Shown here one piece after another: positions 46,680 to 59,229 of a DNA stretch of 64,000 nt; positions within the stretch are counted from its first letter, which is position 1; each line of letters begins with the position of its first letter. Source of the stretch: Ryuthela nishihirai (Eukaryota; Arthropoda; Arachnida; Araneae; Heptathelidae); NCBI GenBank assembly GCA_038380435.1, contig JAWZYU010000008.1, positions 75,468,020 to 75,532,019 of the forward strand. The letters run 5' to 3'. A model generated the notes under the pieces. It worked only from the letters and a program-made list of their open reading frames with translations. It was not told the origin of the DNA and searched no databases. Made by a program: the position numbers and the translations under genes.

Positions 46680-48655
46680 TTAGGTAAAAAGGAGCAAAAG
46701 AGGCAGAATTATTTCAGTGATATGGCACTTGAGCTTATTTCAGAAAGAAAGAACTGCAAGAATGTCCTTAATCAATACCCTACTAGTCCTAATAGAAAGC
46801 ACTACATAGAGCTTAAATAAACGTGTAATGTAATGGATCAGTTAGCTGCTGATAAGAATCTATGGCTTGATGGCTTGGATGACAAAGCCGAGGAAGCAGT
46901 TAGACAACACAAGAGCAGAGAATTGTAAAAGATAGTTAATGTCTTGTGTAATAGAAAATGGATAGGTATACAGGGATTGAAGGATAAACAAGGTGAGGTT
47001 ATAGAGGGTGAGGATTTTGTCATGGCTAGGTAGGCTGAGCATTTCAGTGATGTTCTAAACAATGTGATTAGTTCTACTCCCATTGTTTGTAATGATGATA
47101 GATGCGTTAGTGGCTTTAATGTTGGCTCTATAACACAATCTGAAGTTATTTTGGCTATTTCTAAACTTAAACTTCATAAATCCCCAGGGGTAGATGAAAT
47201 TACTATGGAAATGCTTAGAGCTGGGAATGTTTCGGTTACCACTTGGATGACTGAAATTTTGAATATCTTTTATGATAAAGGCATGGTTCCTAAGGATTTT
47301 ACCAGAGCTATTGTTATTCCTATTTTAAAAAAAGGTGACCACAGTTCTTGTGATAATTATAGAGGTATCAGCCTAATCTCTGTTCCAGGTAAAGTTCTTT
47401 GCATGATTATGCTTAATAGAATTAAGAATCTGGTTGACAGACAATTGTATGATGAGCAATGTGGATTCAGAAGTGGTAGGGGATGTGTGGATCAGATATT
47501 TTCACTTAGGCAGATTCTTGAGAAATGCTTAGAGTTTCAGAAACCTTTGGTTGCTAGCTTTGTTGATTTCAAAAAAGCGTTCGACTCTGTTGATCATCAT
47601 AATTTGTGGTTCATTGTGAGATCATATGGTATACCACACAAGTTAGTTAATATGATGAAAGCTCTCTATAACAACACTGAGTCATGTGTGAGAGTTGGTA
47701 AGGCTTGTAGCAATTGGTTTAGCATTACTCCTGGTGTTTGACAAGGGTGCATTTTGTCTCCTTTTCTCTTTAGATTGGTTATTGATTATGTTATGCAAAA
47801 TTCACTTCAAGGGAAAGATTTTGGCCTTAAATGGACTGGAGATACAAAAATTTCTGTTTTAGATTATGATGATGATTTAGCCCTTTTGGCAAACGATGTT
47901 GATGAAATGAATTCTTTCATTAGAGCTATTGATGAGACTGGTAGTAGAGTAGGTTTGGTTATAAACAGAGAGAAAATTAAAGTGATGAAAATTCGTCAGG
48001 CAGGCTGTGATTCAGTTAATCAGAATGGTTGCACTCTTGAGCGGGTGTCACAGTTTAATTATCTTGGGAGCTATGTAACAGATACTGGTGATGTGTGGCA
48101 TGAGATTAACAGAAGAATAGGGATTGCTGCCAGGACTTTTAAGAATTTATGGAGAGTATGAAGAAATAGGGGTATACACCTAAAGACTAAAATTAGACTA
48201 TAATAGTTTGATTCTTTCTAGGGTTAGTTATGGTAGTGAAACTTGGACGGTTTGTAAATAAGATAACAGGAAACTAGATGCTTATGCAGTATCTTGGGCA
48301 TTAGGTGGTTCAGCTTTGTAACTAATGATGAGGTTAGGCAAAGGAGTTTGCAACCTCCTTTAAGCAGCATATTGTGCAGAGAGATTCTCAGTTGGTTTGG
48401 CCATGTTGCCCGTATGAATAATTATAGATTGGCGAATAAGGTTATGAACAGTGTGCCTGAAGGTCTCAGAAAGAGGTATATACCTAGGATGCTGTGGGCA
48501 GAAAATGTCAAACCGGACCTTGTTAGAATTGGTGTGCAGTGGTCAGATGCAGTAGATGTAGTTCAGGACAGATATGCTTAGAGAACTAAATTGCACAGTC
48601 TGGTTAGACCTCGTAGCGCATGGCTGCTTGAGAATGACGATGGTGATGTTATATC
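46680..48655 (+). mobile_element. RTE-like LINE copy B, degenerate
   Basis: Same family as 17790-20335, and lacking the endonuclease. The RT reads openly from 47064 to a TGA at 47739-47741, where GVRQGC became GV-stop-QGC by a CGA to TGA change. It continues at 47754-48161. The catalytic YADD is changed to YDDD (near 47868), so the copy is dead twice over. The C-terminal WFGHVARM and PRMLWAENVKPDLVRIG follow to about 48570. It faces copy D tail to tail. Confidence 0.85.
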
Positions 48656-48671
48656 TTCAATGTGTAGCTTC

Positions 48672-48785
48672 TTTTTTGGAATAATTTACTTTTAAGTGAC
48701 ACTTTTTTTCCACACAATTGGCTAAATGGTCATGTCACAATGACCCCAGGGGCTCAGAGAATGTTGGGGAACTGGACAAAGCATC
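48672..48785 (-). mobile_element. SINE-A tail-half fragment between two LINE copies
   Basis: Diverged AAGTGACACTTTTTTTCC, GGCTAAATGGTCATGTCACA and GGGGCTCAGAG blocks in family order. It ends where the minus-strand LINE copy begins. Confidence 0.75.
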
Positions 48786-48794
48786 AACATTTCA

Positions 48795-50690
48795 CTAGCA
48801 TAACAAACCCTAGAAAGAACCAACTATTATAAGTCTAATTTTAGTCTTTAGGTGTATACATCTATTTCTCCACACTCTCCATAGATTCTTAAAAGTCACA
48901 GCAGCAATCTCTATTCATCTGTTAATCTCATGCCTCACATCACCAGTATCTGTTACATAGCTCCCAAGAAAATTAAACTAAGACACCTACTCAAGACTGC
49001 AACCATTCAGATTAACTGAATCACAGCCTGCCTGACCAATTTTCATCACTTTAGTTTGATCTCTATCACCAAACCCAGTCTCATCAACAGGTTGAATGAA
49101 AGAGTTCATCTCCTCAACATCATTTGTTAACAGGGCCAAATCAATACCATATATCTATAAATAAATCTAACACAGCTCAGAGAATATTAGTTTAATACAT
49201 GATTTAAGCTGTAATACATTGCACCCTTGTCGAAAACCAGAAGCAATGCTAAACCAATTGCTACAAGCCTTACCAACTCTCACACATGACTCATGTTATT
49301 ATAGATTTGGATTGGGTTGTTTTACTTCTGAGTGGCACTTTTTTGCACACCATGGGCTAAATGGCCAGGTCACATGGACCCCGAAGGTTCAGAGAAGGTT
49401 GGGGGAGGAGACCCACTGGAACAGCTGTTGGGAGACATGTGGTAATCAAGGTCATTCAGTGTGTTCTTTAACGTGACCGTTTTAATGACCATCAAGGTCA
49501 TTCAGTGTGTTCTTTAACGTGCACAGGGTATGGCTCTCCCGCACACGGGGCCATGGCTTAAAGTTCCATCTGATGGAAGGACGGCCTTTCCAAGCCCATC
49601 AGTGTCCCCTACTAACCATGGGCAGGGAGGGGAATTTTATGGAGATAAATCTCAATGCTTACCCAGCTGGGACTCGAACCTGGGAACTACAGATTACTAG
49701 CCTGGCACGCTACTGACTGAGCCACCCCTGCCCCTGTTATTATAGAGAGCTTTCATTATGTTAACTAACTTGTCTAGTATGCCATACGATCTCACGATCA
49801 ACCACAAATTATGATAATCAACAGAGTCAAAAATTGTTTAGAGATAAACAAAGGTAGTAATAAAAGGTCTCTAAACATTTCTTCAGAATGTGCCTAGATG
49901 AAAAAATCTAATCTACACATTCCCTACCACTCGTAAATCCACACTTCTCATCACATAATTGCCCGTCAACTAGATTCTTAATTATATTAAGCACAATCAT
50001 GCAAAGAACTTTATCTGGAACAGAAAGTAGGCTGATACCCCTATAGTTATCACAAGAATTGCGATCACCCTTTTTAAAAATAAGGATAATAATAGCTCTG
50101 GTAAAATCCCTAGGAACACAGTTATTACCATAAAAGCTATTAAATATTTCAGTTACTCATGTGGTAACTGAAACATTCCCAGATCTAAACATTTCAGCAA
50201 CAATTTCATTTACCCCTGGAGAAGTTTAGAAATAGTTAAAATAACTTCAGACTTTCATATAAGACCGACATTAAAGCCAGTTTATCATCAAAAGCCATCT
50301 ATCATCATTACAAACAATGATAGTAGAACTAACCACATTATTTAGAACATCTTTGAAATGCTTTGCACACCTAGCCACAACAGAATCCTCACCTTCAATA
50401 ACCTTACCATTTTTATTCTTCAGTTCCTGTATAACTGTCTGTTTCTTTCTACACAAAACATTAACTATCTGGTACAGCTCTCTGCCATTGTGACGTCTAA
50501 CTGCTTCCTCGGCTTTGTCAGCCAAGCCATCAATCCAGAGATTCTTATCAGTTTCTAACTGATCCTTTACACATTTATTAAGCTCTTTGTAATACTTTCT
50601 ATTAAGACTAATAGGGTACTGATTAAGGACATTCCTGCAGTTCTTTCTTTCAGTGAGGGCAAAACAGCAGATAATATTCAAGTTTTTAAT
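48795..50690 (-). mobile_element. RTE-like LINE copy D (minus strand), split by a SINE
   Basis: Reverse-complement matches to the family run from the SRVSYGSETW region (48800) through RT blocks to the pre-RT linker (50271-50681). The linker reads RKYYKELNKCVKDQLETDKN...WIDGLADKAEEAVRRHNGR. A SINE-A with a 12-bp target duplication sits at 49306-49734. Many stops and small deletions make it the most decayed of the long copies. Confidence 0.8.
49306..49734 (-). mobile_element. SINE-A copy inserted in a LINE, with an internal duplication
   Basis: Perfect 12-bp target duplication TGTTATTATAGA at 49294-49305 and 49735-49746. It is longer than the family norm because a block containing GTCATTCAGTGTGTTCTTTA occurs twice (about 49448-49475 and 49494-49521). 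Confidence 0.93.
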
Positions 50691-50924
50691 GCTTGTCTGA
50701 AATTTAGCTGTTACCTTTCATTAATGCACTCATATCCTACAAGGGCATCACTAGTGTGTCTGCTGAGAAGCAAGCCTACACTTTGGAGATGCTTATTATC
50801 TTCCCTTCCTGAAAAGATTTAAGAATCTGACTTTTATCTGTCCATCTTATATTTCTTGTAAGCTGAGAATATCTAAATTTAATAGTGGAATTTTTGTGTG
50901 AGGACATCAGATCCACAGACCAGT

Positions 50925-51545
50925 AGGTCTTGAGCAGGTGTCACAGTTTAATTATCTTTTGAGCTATGTAACAGATAATGGTGATGTATGGCATGAGATT
51001 AACAGATGAATAGGGATTGCTGTCAGGACTTTTAAGAATCTATGGAGAGTGTGGAGAAATAGATGTATGCACCTAAAGACTAAAATTAGACTGTATAATA
51101 GTTTGGTTCTTTCTAGGGTTAGTCATGGTAGTGAAACTTGGACACTTTATAAATATCATAACAAGAAACTAAATACTTTTTATTCCAGACACAGTATCTT
51201 GGGCATTAGGCGGTTCAGCTTTGTAACTAATGATGAGGTAAGCCAAAGGAGTTTGCAACCTCCTTTAGGCAACATATTATGCAGAGAGAGACTCCATTGG
51301 TTTGGCCATGTTGCCGTATGAATAATTATAAATTGGCGAATATGGTTATGAACAGTGTGCCTAAAGGCCTCAGAAACAGAGGGAGACCTAGGATGTGGTG
51401 GGCAGACAATGTCAAACAGGACCTTGTTAGAATTGGTGTGCAGTGGCCAGATGCAGTAGATGTAGCTCAGGACAGACTTGCTTGAAGAACTAAATTGCAT
51501 GGTCTGGTTGGACCTTCGTAGCCCATGGCTGCTTGATGATGATGA
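50925..51545 (+). mobile_element. RTE-like LINE copy C, 3' end only
   Basis: Covers the last part of the family: SQFNY-like start, LKTKIRLYNSLVLSRVSHGS, RWFGHVA region at 51290, NRGRPRMWWADNVKQDLVRI near 51378-51440, and the tail GATGATGATGATG at about 51535. Confidence 0.85.
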
Positions 51546-51559
51546 TGACCTATATGGGG

Positions 51560-52400
51560 CCTCTAGCAAGTCCTAGCATCTAATGTCCAACCCCACTTTC
51601 TTGTAGTGCAGACTATTAGTACCTTTCAAAAGAGATACTCTCTTATGGAAAGGAAGGGCTCCCGTATCAGTGTGGCCTACTGATTTGGACTACTATGGCT
51701 ACTTTTTTTTTTCCTACCCTGCTGAGGAGTAGTCAACCACACTGGGTCCTGGTGCTGACCATATGTACACCAACCTGAACAGAATAATGGCTCTGACTTG
51801 ATTATGGATCCTGAATTTGCTGCACTGGTGGGCTTCTGTTGAGGGAAAATCGGCCACTGTGTTTTCTGTCTGCTTGTAGGTTGACAGCCCCAAGTGAATT
51901 AGATTCACAGGATGTGTTTTATCAGCTGGTGGATAATCCTGAGCAGAGGCCATCGCAGGTACCTGAACTCTTGCTTCTACAGGCATTGTCAAATCCAAAA
52001 TTGGAGGAAATCTTCCAGTGTAGATGGCTTCAACCTTTAGTGATGGGGGAACGGGTCTTTGCCCTATGCCTGCGATTAGGGGCTGTTTGATATTGTCATC
52101 ATTCCCTCTCTCAATAAACATAGTTTCTTTAAACATCCCACTTACCATTTTCTCCCCTTAGGTAATTGGCATGTGAGGACTCTGCACTGGTCACATCAAG
52201 CTAATATCTGTAAATGGTAGTCACTGAAAGGAGAGCTATGCATCAATCCCATGTGATGATGCACAGAACTGGCCAATCCTAGCACCTAACGTCCAACCCC
52301 ACTTTCTTGTGGTGCAGACCATTAGTACCTTTCAAAAGAGATACTCTCTTATGGAAAGGGAGGGCTCCCAGATTAGTGTTTCTTACTGATCCTACACCTT
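51560..52400 (+). mobile_element. Possible 5' part of a LINE, bounded by direct repeats
   Basis: About 135 bp (from CCTAGCATCTAATGTCCAAC to AAGGGCTCCC) recurs almost unchanged at 52271-52375. Just before the second copy the plus strand reads LGNWHVRTLHWS, resembling the GTWNVRTL start of LINE endonucleases. An alternative is a small composite element. Moderate uncertainty. Confidence 0.4.
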
Positions 52401-53445
<1,045 letters not shown>

Positions 53446-53817
53446 TTATCTTTACACATCAAAAATGTTGCTGTTTATCAATGTACTATTATGAAAAATA
53501 TTACTTTTATAAAATACTATTTTGAAAGTTTGCACATATTTTATTTCAAAAAGATATAAATTTTACAATTACATTAAAATGTAAATAGAAAACAAAGTTG
53601 AATTTTATGCTTTAGATTTCAGCTAAATACCACTGAAATTATGACACACTAGCTCATGAAAACACTAACTTGTAGACAGGGTTCAAATCCCAGTGATGAC
53701 ATGAATGTTCTTAGTTGGTATTCTGTTGACTACTGAGACTGGTTATGTAGTGGCTTGCATCTGATATTGTGCTTTTTTATATTTTTATTTTTGCATTAAG
53801 TTTTTGGGTAACCCTAT

Positions 53818-54793
53818 TGTAGACAGCACTCTTCTCTGAATGTCTGGGCTGAGTTCTTTTTCTAACTATGTGTGTGTGAGAGAGCTTTTGCAGAAGGGTA
53901 CTATCTCATCAGGATGATAACTTAGGTGGCTGAATATACAAACTCATGTATTTCACATATATATACATTTATTTACACATTAACTATATACATACAGTGA
54001 CTGCCCACCTGGTACAGTCACTGGTCAAATGCAACACAGGCTATAATGAGCCTCAGTGGTCCCACCGCTAGATACAGAACAAAGCTTAAAAACGAGGTGC
54101 AGAATATGCACCTGACATTCGGGTTGGGTTGGGTTGGGTTGTTTTACCTCTGAGCGGCACTTTTTTGCACACCATGGGTTAAATGGCCAGGTCACATGGA
54201 CCCCGAAGGCTCAGAGAAGGTTGGGGGAGGGGACCCACTGGAACAGCTGTTGGGAGACAGATGGTAGCCTCCCGTCAAGGCCATCCAGCGTGTTCTTTAA
54301 CGTGCACAGGGTATGGCTCTCCCGCACACGGGACCACGGCTTAACGTCCCATCCGACGGACGGCGGTCTTTCCAAACCCATCGGTGTCCCCTGCTGACCG
54401 TGGGCAGGGCGGGGAATTTTGCGGAGATAAATCTCAACGCTGACCCAGCTGGGACTCGAACCTGGGAACTACAGATTACGAGCCTGGCGCGCTACCGACT
54501 GAGCCATCCCCGCCCCTCCTGACATTCGGACAGCCTCGTGGTCCATGTGCTAGTCCCAGTTTTTCAACTACCTCGCTGCATGAGGTCATGTGTCCTTCAG
54601 GGACATTAGGGTACAGACATGATATAGGGTACAGACACGATCGCTGTGCCAGGCTGACTCTTGTCGCCTTTCTTCGTCTGGCTCCCCAAACTGGATCTGC
54701 CGCCGGTGCTCTGTCGATAGATGAGAAAGGCACTCCGCAAAAATGACGATCCTGGCCCTCACTCCTTCTGCCCCCAGCAGCCGAGTCCCTACA
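53818..54793 (-). mobile_element. Solo LTR, with a SINE inside
   Basis: On the minus strand it begins TGTAGGGACTC and ends GCTGTCTACA. The 5-bp target duplication is CCCAT (54794-54798) / CCTAT (53813-53817). Without the 407 bp added by the SINE and its duplication, it is about 570 bp. An AATAAA lies near its 3' end (about 53970). The host repeat exists without the insertion at 55559-55771 (GGTAACCCCATCTTGCC), which fixes the boundaries independently. Confidence 0.85.
54123..54517 (-). mobile_element. SINE-A copy inserted in a solo LTR
   Basis: Full-length copy with an expanded TTGGG tail at the left. Perfect 12-bp target duplication CCTGACATTCGG at 54111-54122 and 54518-54529. Confidence 0.95.
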
Positions 54794-54931
54794 CCCATCT
54801 TGCCCTATTTGAAAATTATAATTAATTTTATCATTCAAAGGATTACTTGGTACTATAGTAATATAAGGTTCTATGGAAGTAGATATTTTGCATTTATATG
54901 GGGAGTGGAGTAATGTGGAATTAAGGTTGGA

Positions 54932-56980
54932 TCTTTTGTTGAGGAGTCACGTACTATAGGTTTGAAGTTTTATTAGCTTGCATACTATTACAGTTGCTCA
55001 TCTGCCAGGGGGAGCCAATATCCCTTAAAGGATAAGCCACTATGCTGTTATGTTGTAAATATTATTTGAATCTAACAATATCAGAGAAAGAGTTGTGCCA
55101 TGAGCTGTGAAAAGGCAGTCATGACAAAATTACTGTGTATGTATAATATGTATAAATAAGTTACGTAGTGCAGTTAATATTGAAGATTATACTATGTTTA
55201 CAGTTCAGTAAGTATTATGTCGTTCATCTGTGAATACATACAGTGGAAAATATTACACAACATTGCAAATTACTACAGAAATTGTGCTTATATATGGAAT
55301 CTTTCTTGTTTAAGTATATCAGCCATGCTTATTGTATTTCAGTCACGAATAAGTATTAACATTACTATAAACTTACAAATTATTTCCACTCAGCTACCAA
55401 AGACAGCACATGCAGAAAGTAACAGTTGCACTTCCACATTGTATAGTGTGTGTGAAGTTATATCAATAATTAAGGTTTGATCATGGGGACTTAAAATTAT
55501 TTTAGCATCTTTGAAAGTCTTGAACAAGTTATGCAATTTAATTGGGTCTTGAAGTGCTGACTGGTTATGTAGTGGCTTGCATCTGACATTGTGCTTTTTT
55601 ATATTTTTATTTTTGTATTAAGTTTTGGGTAACCCCATCTTGCCCTATTTGAAAATTATAATTAATTTCATCATTCAAGGATTACTTGGTACTATAGTAA
55701 TATAATGCTCTATGGAAGCAGATATTTTGGATTTATATGGGAAAGTGGAATGATGTGGAATTAAGGTTGGAATACTTTATAAGGTTATACTTTACATTCC
55801 AACTTTAATTTTGATCAAAAGTTAAACGAACATCAGGCAGACTTAAATAAAAATAACTTAACCACTGTACTTGCAAACACTAAATTATATAACTTGCTCA
55901 CAACTTTCAAAGATTCTACAATAATTTTAATACTAAATTACATACTAAATTTGAACGCATATTACTAATCGCAATCTAAATTCGAACTTAATTATGCCAT
56001 AACTTTAATTACTAATATTAATTCACATGTACTATTTAACATGAAAATGCAACCATTACTTTACATTACTGATCATCCTTCTGGGATATTAATTCCTCCT
56101 GGAGGATGAGTAACCATCATAGTATCAGATTGATAAAGCAGAATGCTTTAAATGTATTTGCACAGCTAATTCATTGTCTACCTGAAGAAGTGACAACATG
56201 TTCACTGTAACCATGTTGTAGGACAAATAGTGGAGCAGTAGAGATTGGCTTACCTGATGAAGTGCTTCAAATGTACAGTAATTAGTTTTCTTATTAAATC
56301 TATAACTTCAACTGAAATTAAACAGCAATAATAATTTATTGCATAAAAGTAATTTATAACTTAAAATGTTCTGCAACAGCCTACTATGCTAATTCATATG
56401 CTTCTGCCTTAATGTTTAGAAATCTATACCAGTGGCATACAATTGATTTGCAGTGGTAATGATAAAAGCAATAAGCATGCTCACGCTAAATATGATACCT
56501 GGAGAAACAAAATTTCAGTATCCCTTCCCTACCCCTCCTGAAACATTTTTTTTAACTATAAAAATTTGGTTGTTTATTATAATAGCAATTATTATCTTTT
56601 ATATTATAAAAAAATTCCTATGGAATCTGGATTTACACCTCAAGTGTAATTTTTTGACACCAGTTGCTTTCAAATTTCCATCAATGGTTTTGTAGTTTCC
56701 ACCAATTTTGAAAGTTTTTAGGGCAGGTAACCACTGGTATCAAATAATTTAGTTTAAATAGCAATTACAGGAATATTGTTTAAAATTAAGATTTGGATAA
56801 ATTTGAAAGAGATCTATAATTTATCTCCTGCTGCATTTCTCTGTGAATATGGAAGCATTACAATATATTTGGTAACATGTTGTATATTCTCATAATCCAA
56901 ATTCTTTAAAACTTCCCTTTTGATTGTCAGGAGAAAAGTGCTTTAAAGAGAGAGCAATTACTCCTTATACCATGGACACT
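54932..56980. other. Intronic AT-rich sequence apart from repeat R copy 2
   Basis: Several short frames without homology; no exon of unc-13. Confidence 0.5.
55559..55771 (+). repeat. Dispersed repeat R, copy 2 (uninterrupted)
   Basis: 213 bp from GACTGGTTATGTAGTGGCTT to AATTAAGGTTGGA. It serves as the empty-site reference for the LTR insertion in copy 1. Confidence 0.85.
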
Positions 56981-57365
56981 TGGGTTGGGTTGTTTTACCT
57001 CAGAGCGGCACTTTTTTGCACACCATGGGATAAATGGCCAGGTCACAAGGACCTTGAAGGCTCAGAGAAAGTTGGGGGAGGGGACCCACTGGAACAGCTG
57101 TTGGGAGCCAGATGGTAGCCTACCATCAAGGCCATCCAGTGTGTCCTTTAACGTACACAGAGTATGGCTCTCCCACGCAAAGGGCCATGGTTTAACATCT
57201 CATCCGACAGACGGCGGCCTTTTCAAGCCTATCGGTGTCCCCTACTGACCGTGGGCTGGACGGGGAGTTTTGCAGAGATAAGTCTCAACGCTGACCCAGC
57301 TGGGACTCGAACCTGGGAACTGCAGATTATGAGCCTGGTGTGCTACTGACTAAGCACCCAGCCCT
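56981..57365 (-). mobile_element. SINE-A copy, near full length
   Basis: Tail at the left, tRNA-like head at the right. Flanked by CATGGACACT / CATGGATACT (56971-56980, 57366-57375). Confidence 0.92.
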
Positions 57366-57522
57366 CATGGATACTCGCAATTACTGTATTACTCCTTCTA
57401 AAAACTGACATGATTTTGTTGTTATTTAAACAAATAAGACATAAATGATGATGCCTCTAGGCTAGTGCTGATGTCTTATAGGAAATTCAACTTTGCTTGT
57501 CTGTTATAAGAATAAGAAGGAA

Positions 57523-59229
57523 TTTTTTTTTAAATCTGAAGTTCAACTTCATAACTTTTTACAATGTTCTAAACAATAACAAAACAACTGAATCGCATAC
57601 AGTTAGTGTGTTAGTTAATTTAGTAAAGTAACACCATTACAAATGCAGAAGACATTAACACAGTTTCATTATTAGCATGGTCAACATTTGTTTGCAAGCA
57701 CCTAAAGCACCAAAAATGGGCAATTCTTGATGATTTTCAGTTTAAGAGTTTTTCTGTGGAATATTCACTGTCACTGTTTTAATTTCAACATATTCATGCA
57801 GAGAATCAACACCAAATTCTTGTCCTTGACCAGATATTTTGGAAACCACCAAATGGTGTTTGGACTGACCCAGAGAAGAAACAATTCACCCAGATGGTTC
57901 CAGAATAATACCTTCAGAATAAAGTATTACATTATTTATATTTTTAGTTAGTACTCCAGCTGCCAAACCATATTCAGTGCCATTGGACCTTTTGATTGCT
58001 TCTTCTATAGTTTTAAATTTTAGAATTTGTTGAACAGGACCAAATATCTCTTCTCTTGCAATATGCATTGTGTCAGTTACATCAGAGAAAACTGTAGGTT
58101 GTACAAAGTAGCCTTTGCTGTCATGTCTGCTACTTCCACATTCCAATTTAGCTCCCTCTTTCTTTCCAGATTCTATGAGATCAAGAATTTTATTGAACTG
58201 CTCTTCGTCCACCTGAGGTCCCTGAAGAATTTTATCATCATATGGATCACCTACTATTCTCTTAAAAGCCAGTTCATGACTACCTTTTACAAATTCATCA
58301 TAGATATCTTCATGTACCAAAGTTCAGGATCCTGCACAGCAGCATTCTCCTTGGTTGAAGAATAAGGCATTATGGGCATGGCAAATGCTTCATCCAAATC
58401 AACATCAGAGAAAATCACAAAGGGACTTTTTCCACCCATTTCTAGGGTAACTCTCTTTGTGTTGCTTTGGCCTGCAGCTTGCTGTATCAGCTTGCCAACC
58501 TCAGTTGATCCTGTGAAAGATATTTTATCAACATGTTGATGTGCAGTTAGGGTGCCTCCAGCAGTAAGACCATATCCTGGAACAACATTTATTACACCTG
58601 GTGGGAATCCAGCTTCTTTGACAAGGCTTGCAAGGTAAAGAGCTGTTAAGGGTGTCTGTTCAGCTGGCTTCAATACAACTGTATTACCTGCTGCTAGAGC
58701 TGGTTCAAATTTATTGCTTACCAGGAGGACTGGATAATTTCAAGGTTAGACCACATACACCAACTGATTCCAATCTAGTATATGTAAAGACATTGCCATC
58801 AGCAGGAATAGTTTTGCCATGGATCTTGTCATTGCATTCTGCCAAGTACCAGGAGGTCTTAATTGCAAAAATCATGTCACCCAAAGAATCCTTATATGTC
58901 TTTCCATTCTCCAGTGTCTGAAGTTTAGCCAAATAATCCTTATCTCTTTCTACCAAATCTGCAAATTTTGATAACAATTCTTCAACAAACTTCAAACAAA
59001 CTTCAAACAAACAAGGCATCCATTCAAGGAGAGCCAAGTTTAAAAGCTTTTCTAGCGACTTATACTGCCTTTTTAAAATAATCCTTGTCACTTTCTTGAA
59101 CTTGACCTATTTTCTCAGCTGTAGACGGATTTAAGACAGGAAAGGTCTTCCCCCACTTACTGAATCTTGAAATTCATTGTTTATAAAAATCTGGGTGTAT
59201 TTTACCTCGGCTTTTGGATTGGGACCCAT
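57523..59229 (-). pseudogene. Processed pseudogene of a class-1 aldehyde dehydrogenase (ALDH1-type)
   Basis: The parent enzyme is a cytosolic NAD-dependent aldehyde (retinal-type) dehydrogenase. Reading the minus strand from ATG at 59229: [89 protein letters not shown], then the active-site segment [12 protein letters not shown] with its catalytic Cys, and [20 protein letters not shown]. The C-terminal end lies near 57745. All parts are contiguous, without introns. A TGA follows GECCCAGS where Arg is expected, and several frameshifts occur (near 58730, 58350 and 57880). About 200 bp of 3' region then leads to a run of nine A (57531-57523 on the minus strand). This is the structure of a retrocopy placed in an unc-13 intron. 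Confidence 0.9.

Larger units (their letters stand above)
53737..54931 (+). repeat. Dispersed repeat R, copy 1 (interrupted by the solo LTR)
   Basis: Two halves, 53737-53817 (GACTGGTTATGTAGTGGCTT...) and 54794-54931 (CCCATCTTGCCCTATTTG...AAGGTTGGA). They match the continuous copy at 55559-55771. The family identity is unknown. Confidence 0.85.

Noticed and set aside
51714..52148. A 144-codon minus open frame
   Set aside because: It has no recognisable family, and the plus strand of the same region carries LINE-like start motifs and repeated DNA; probably a shadow frame.
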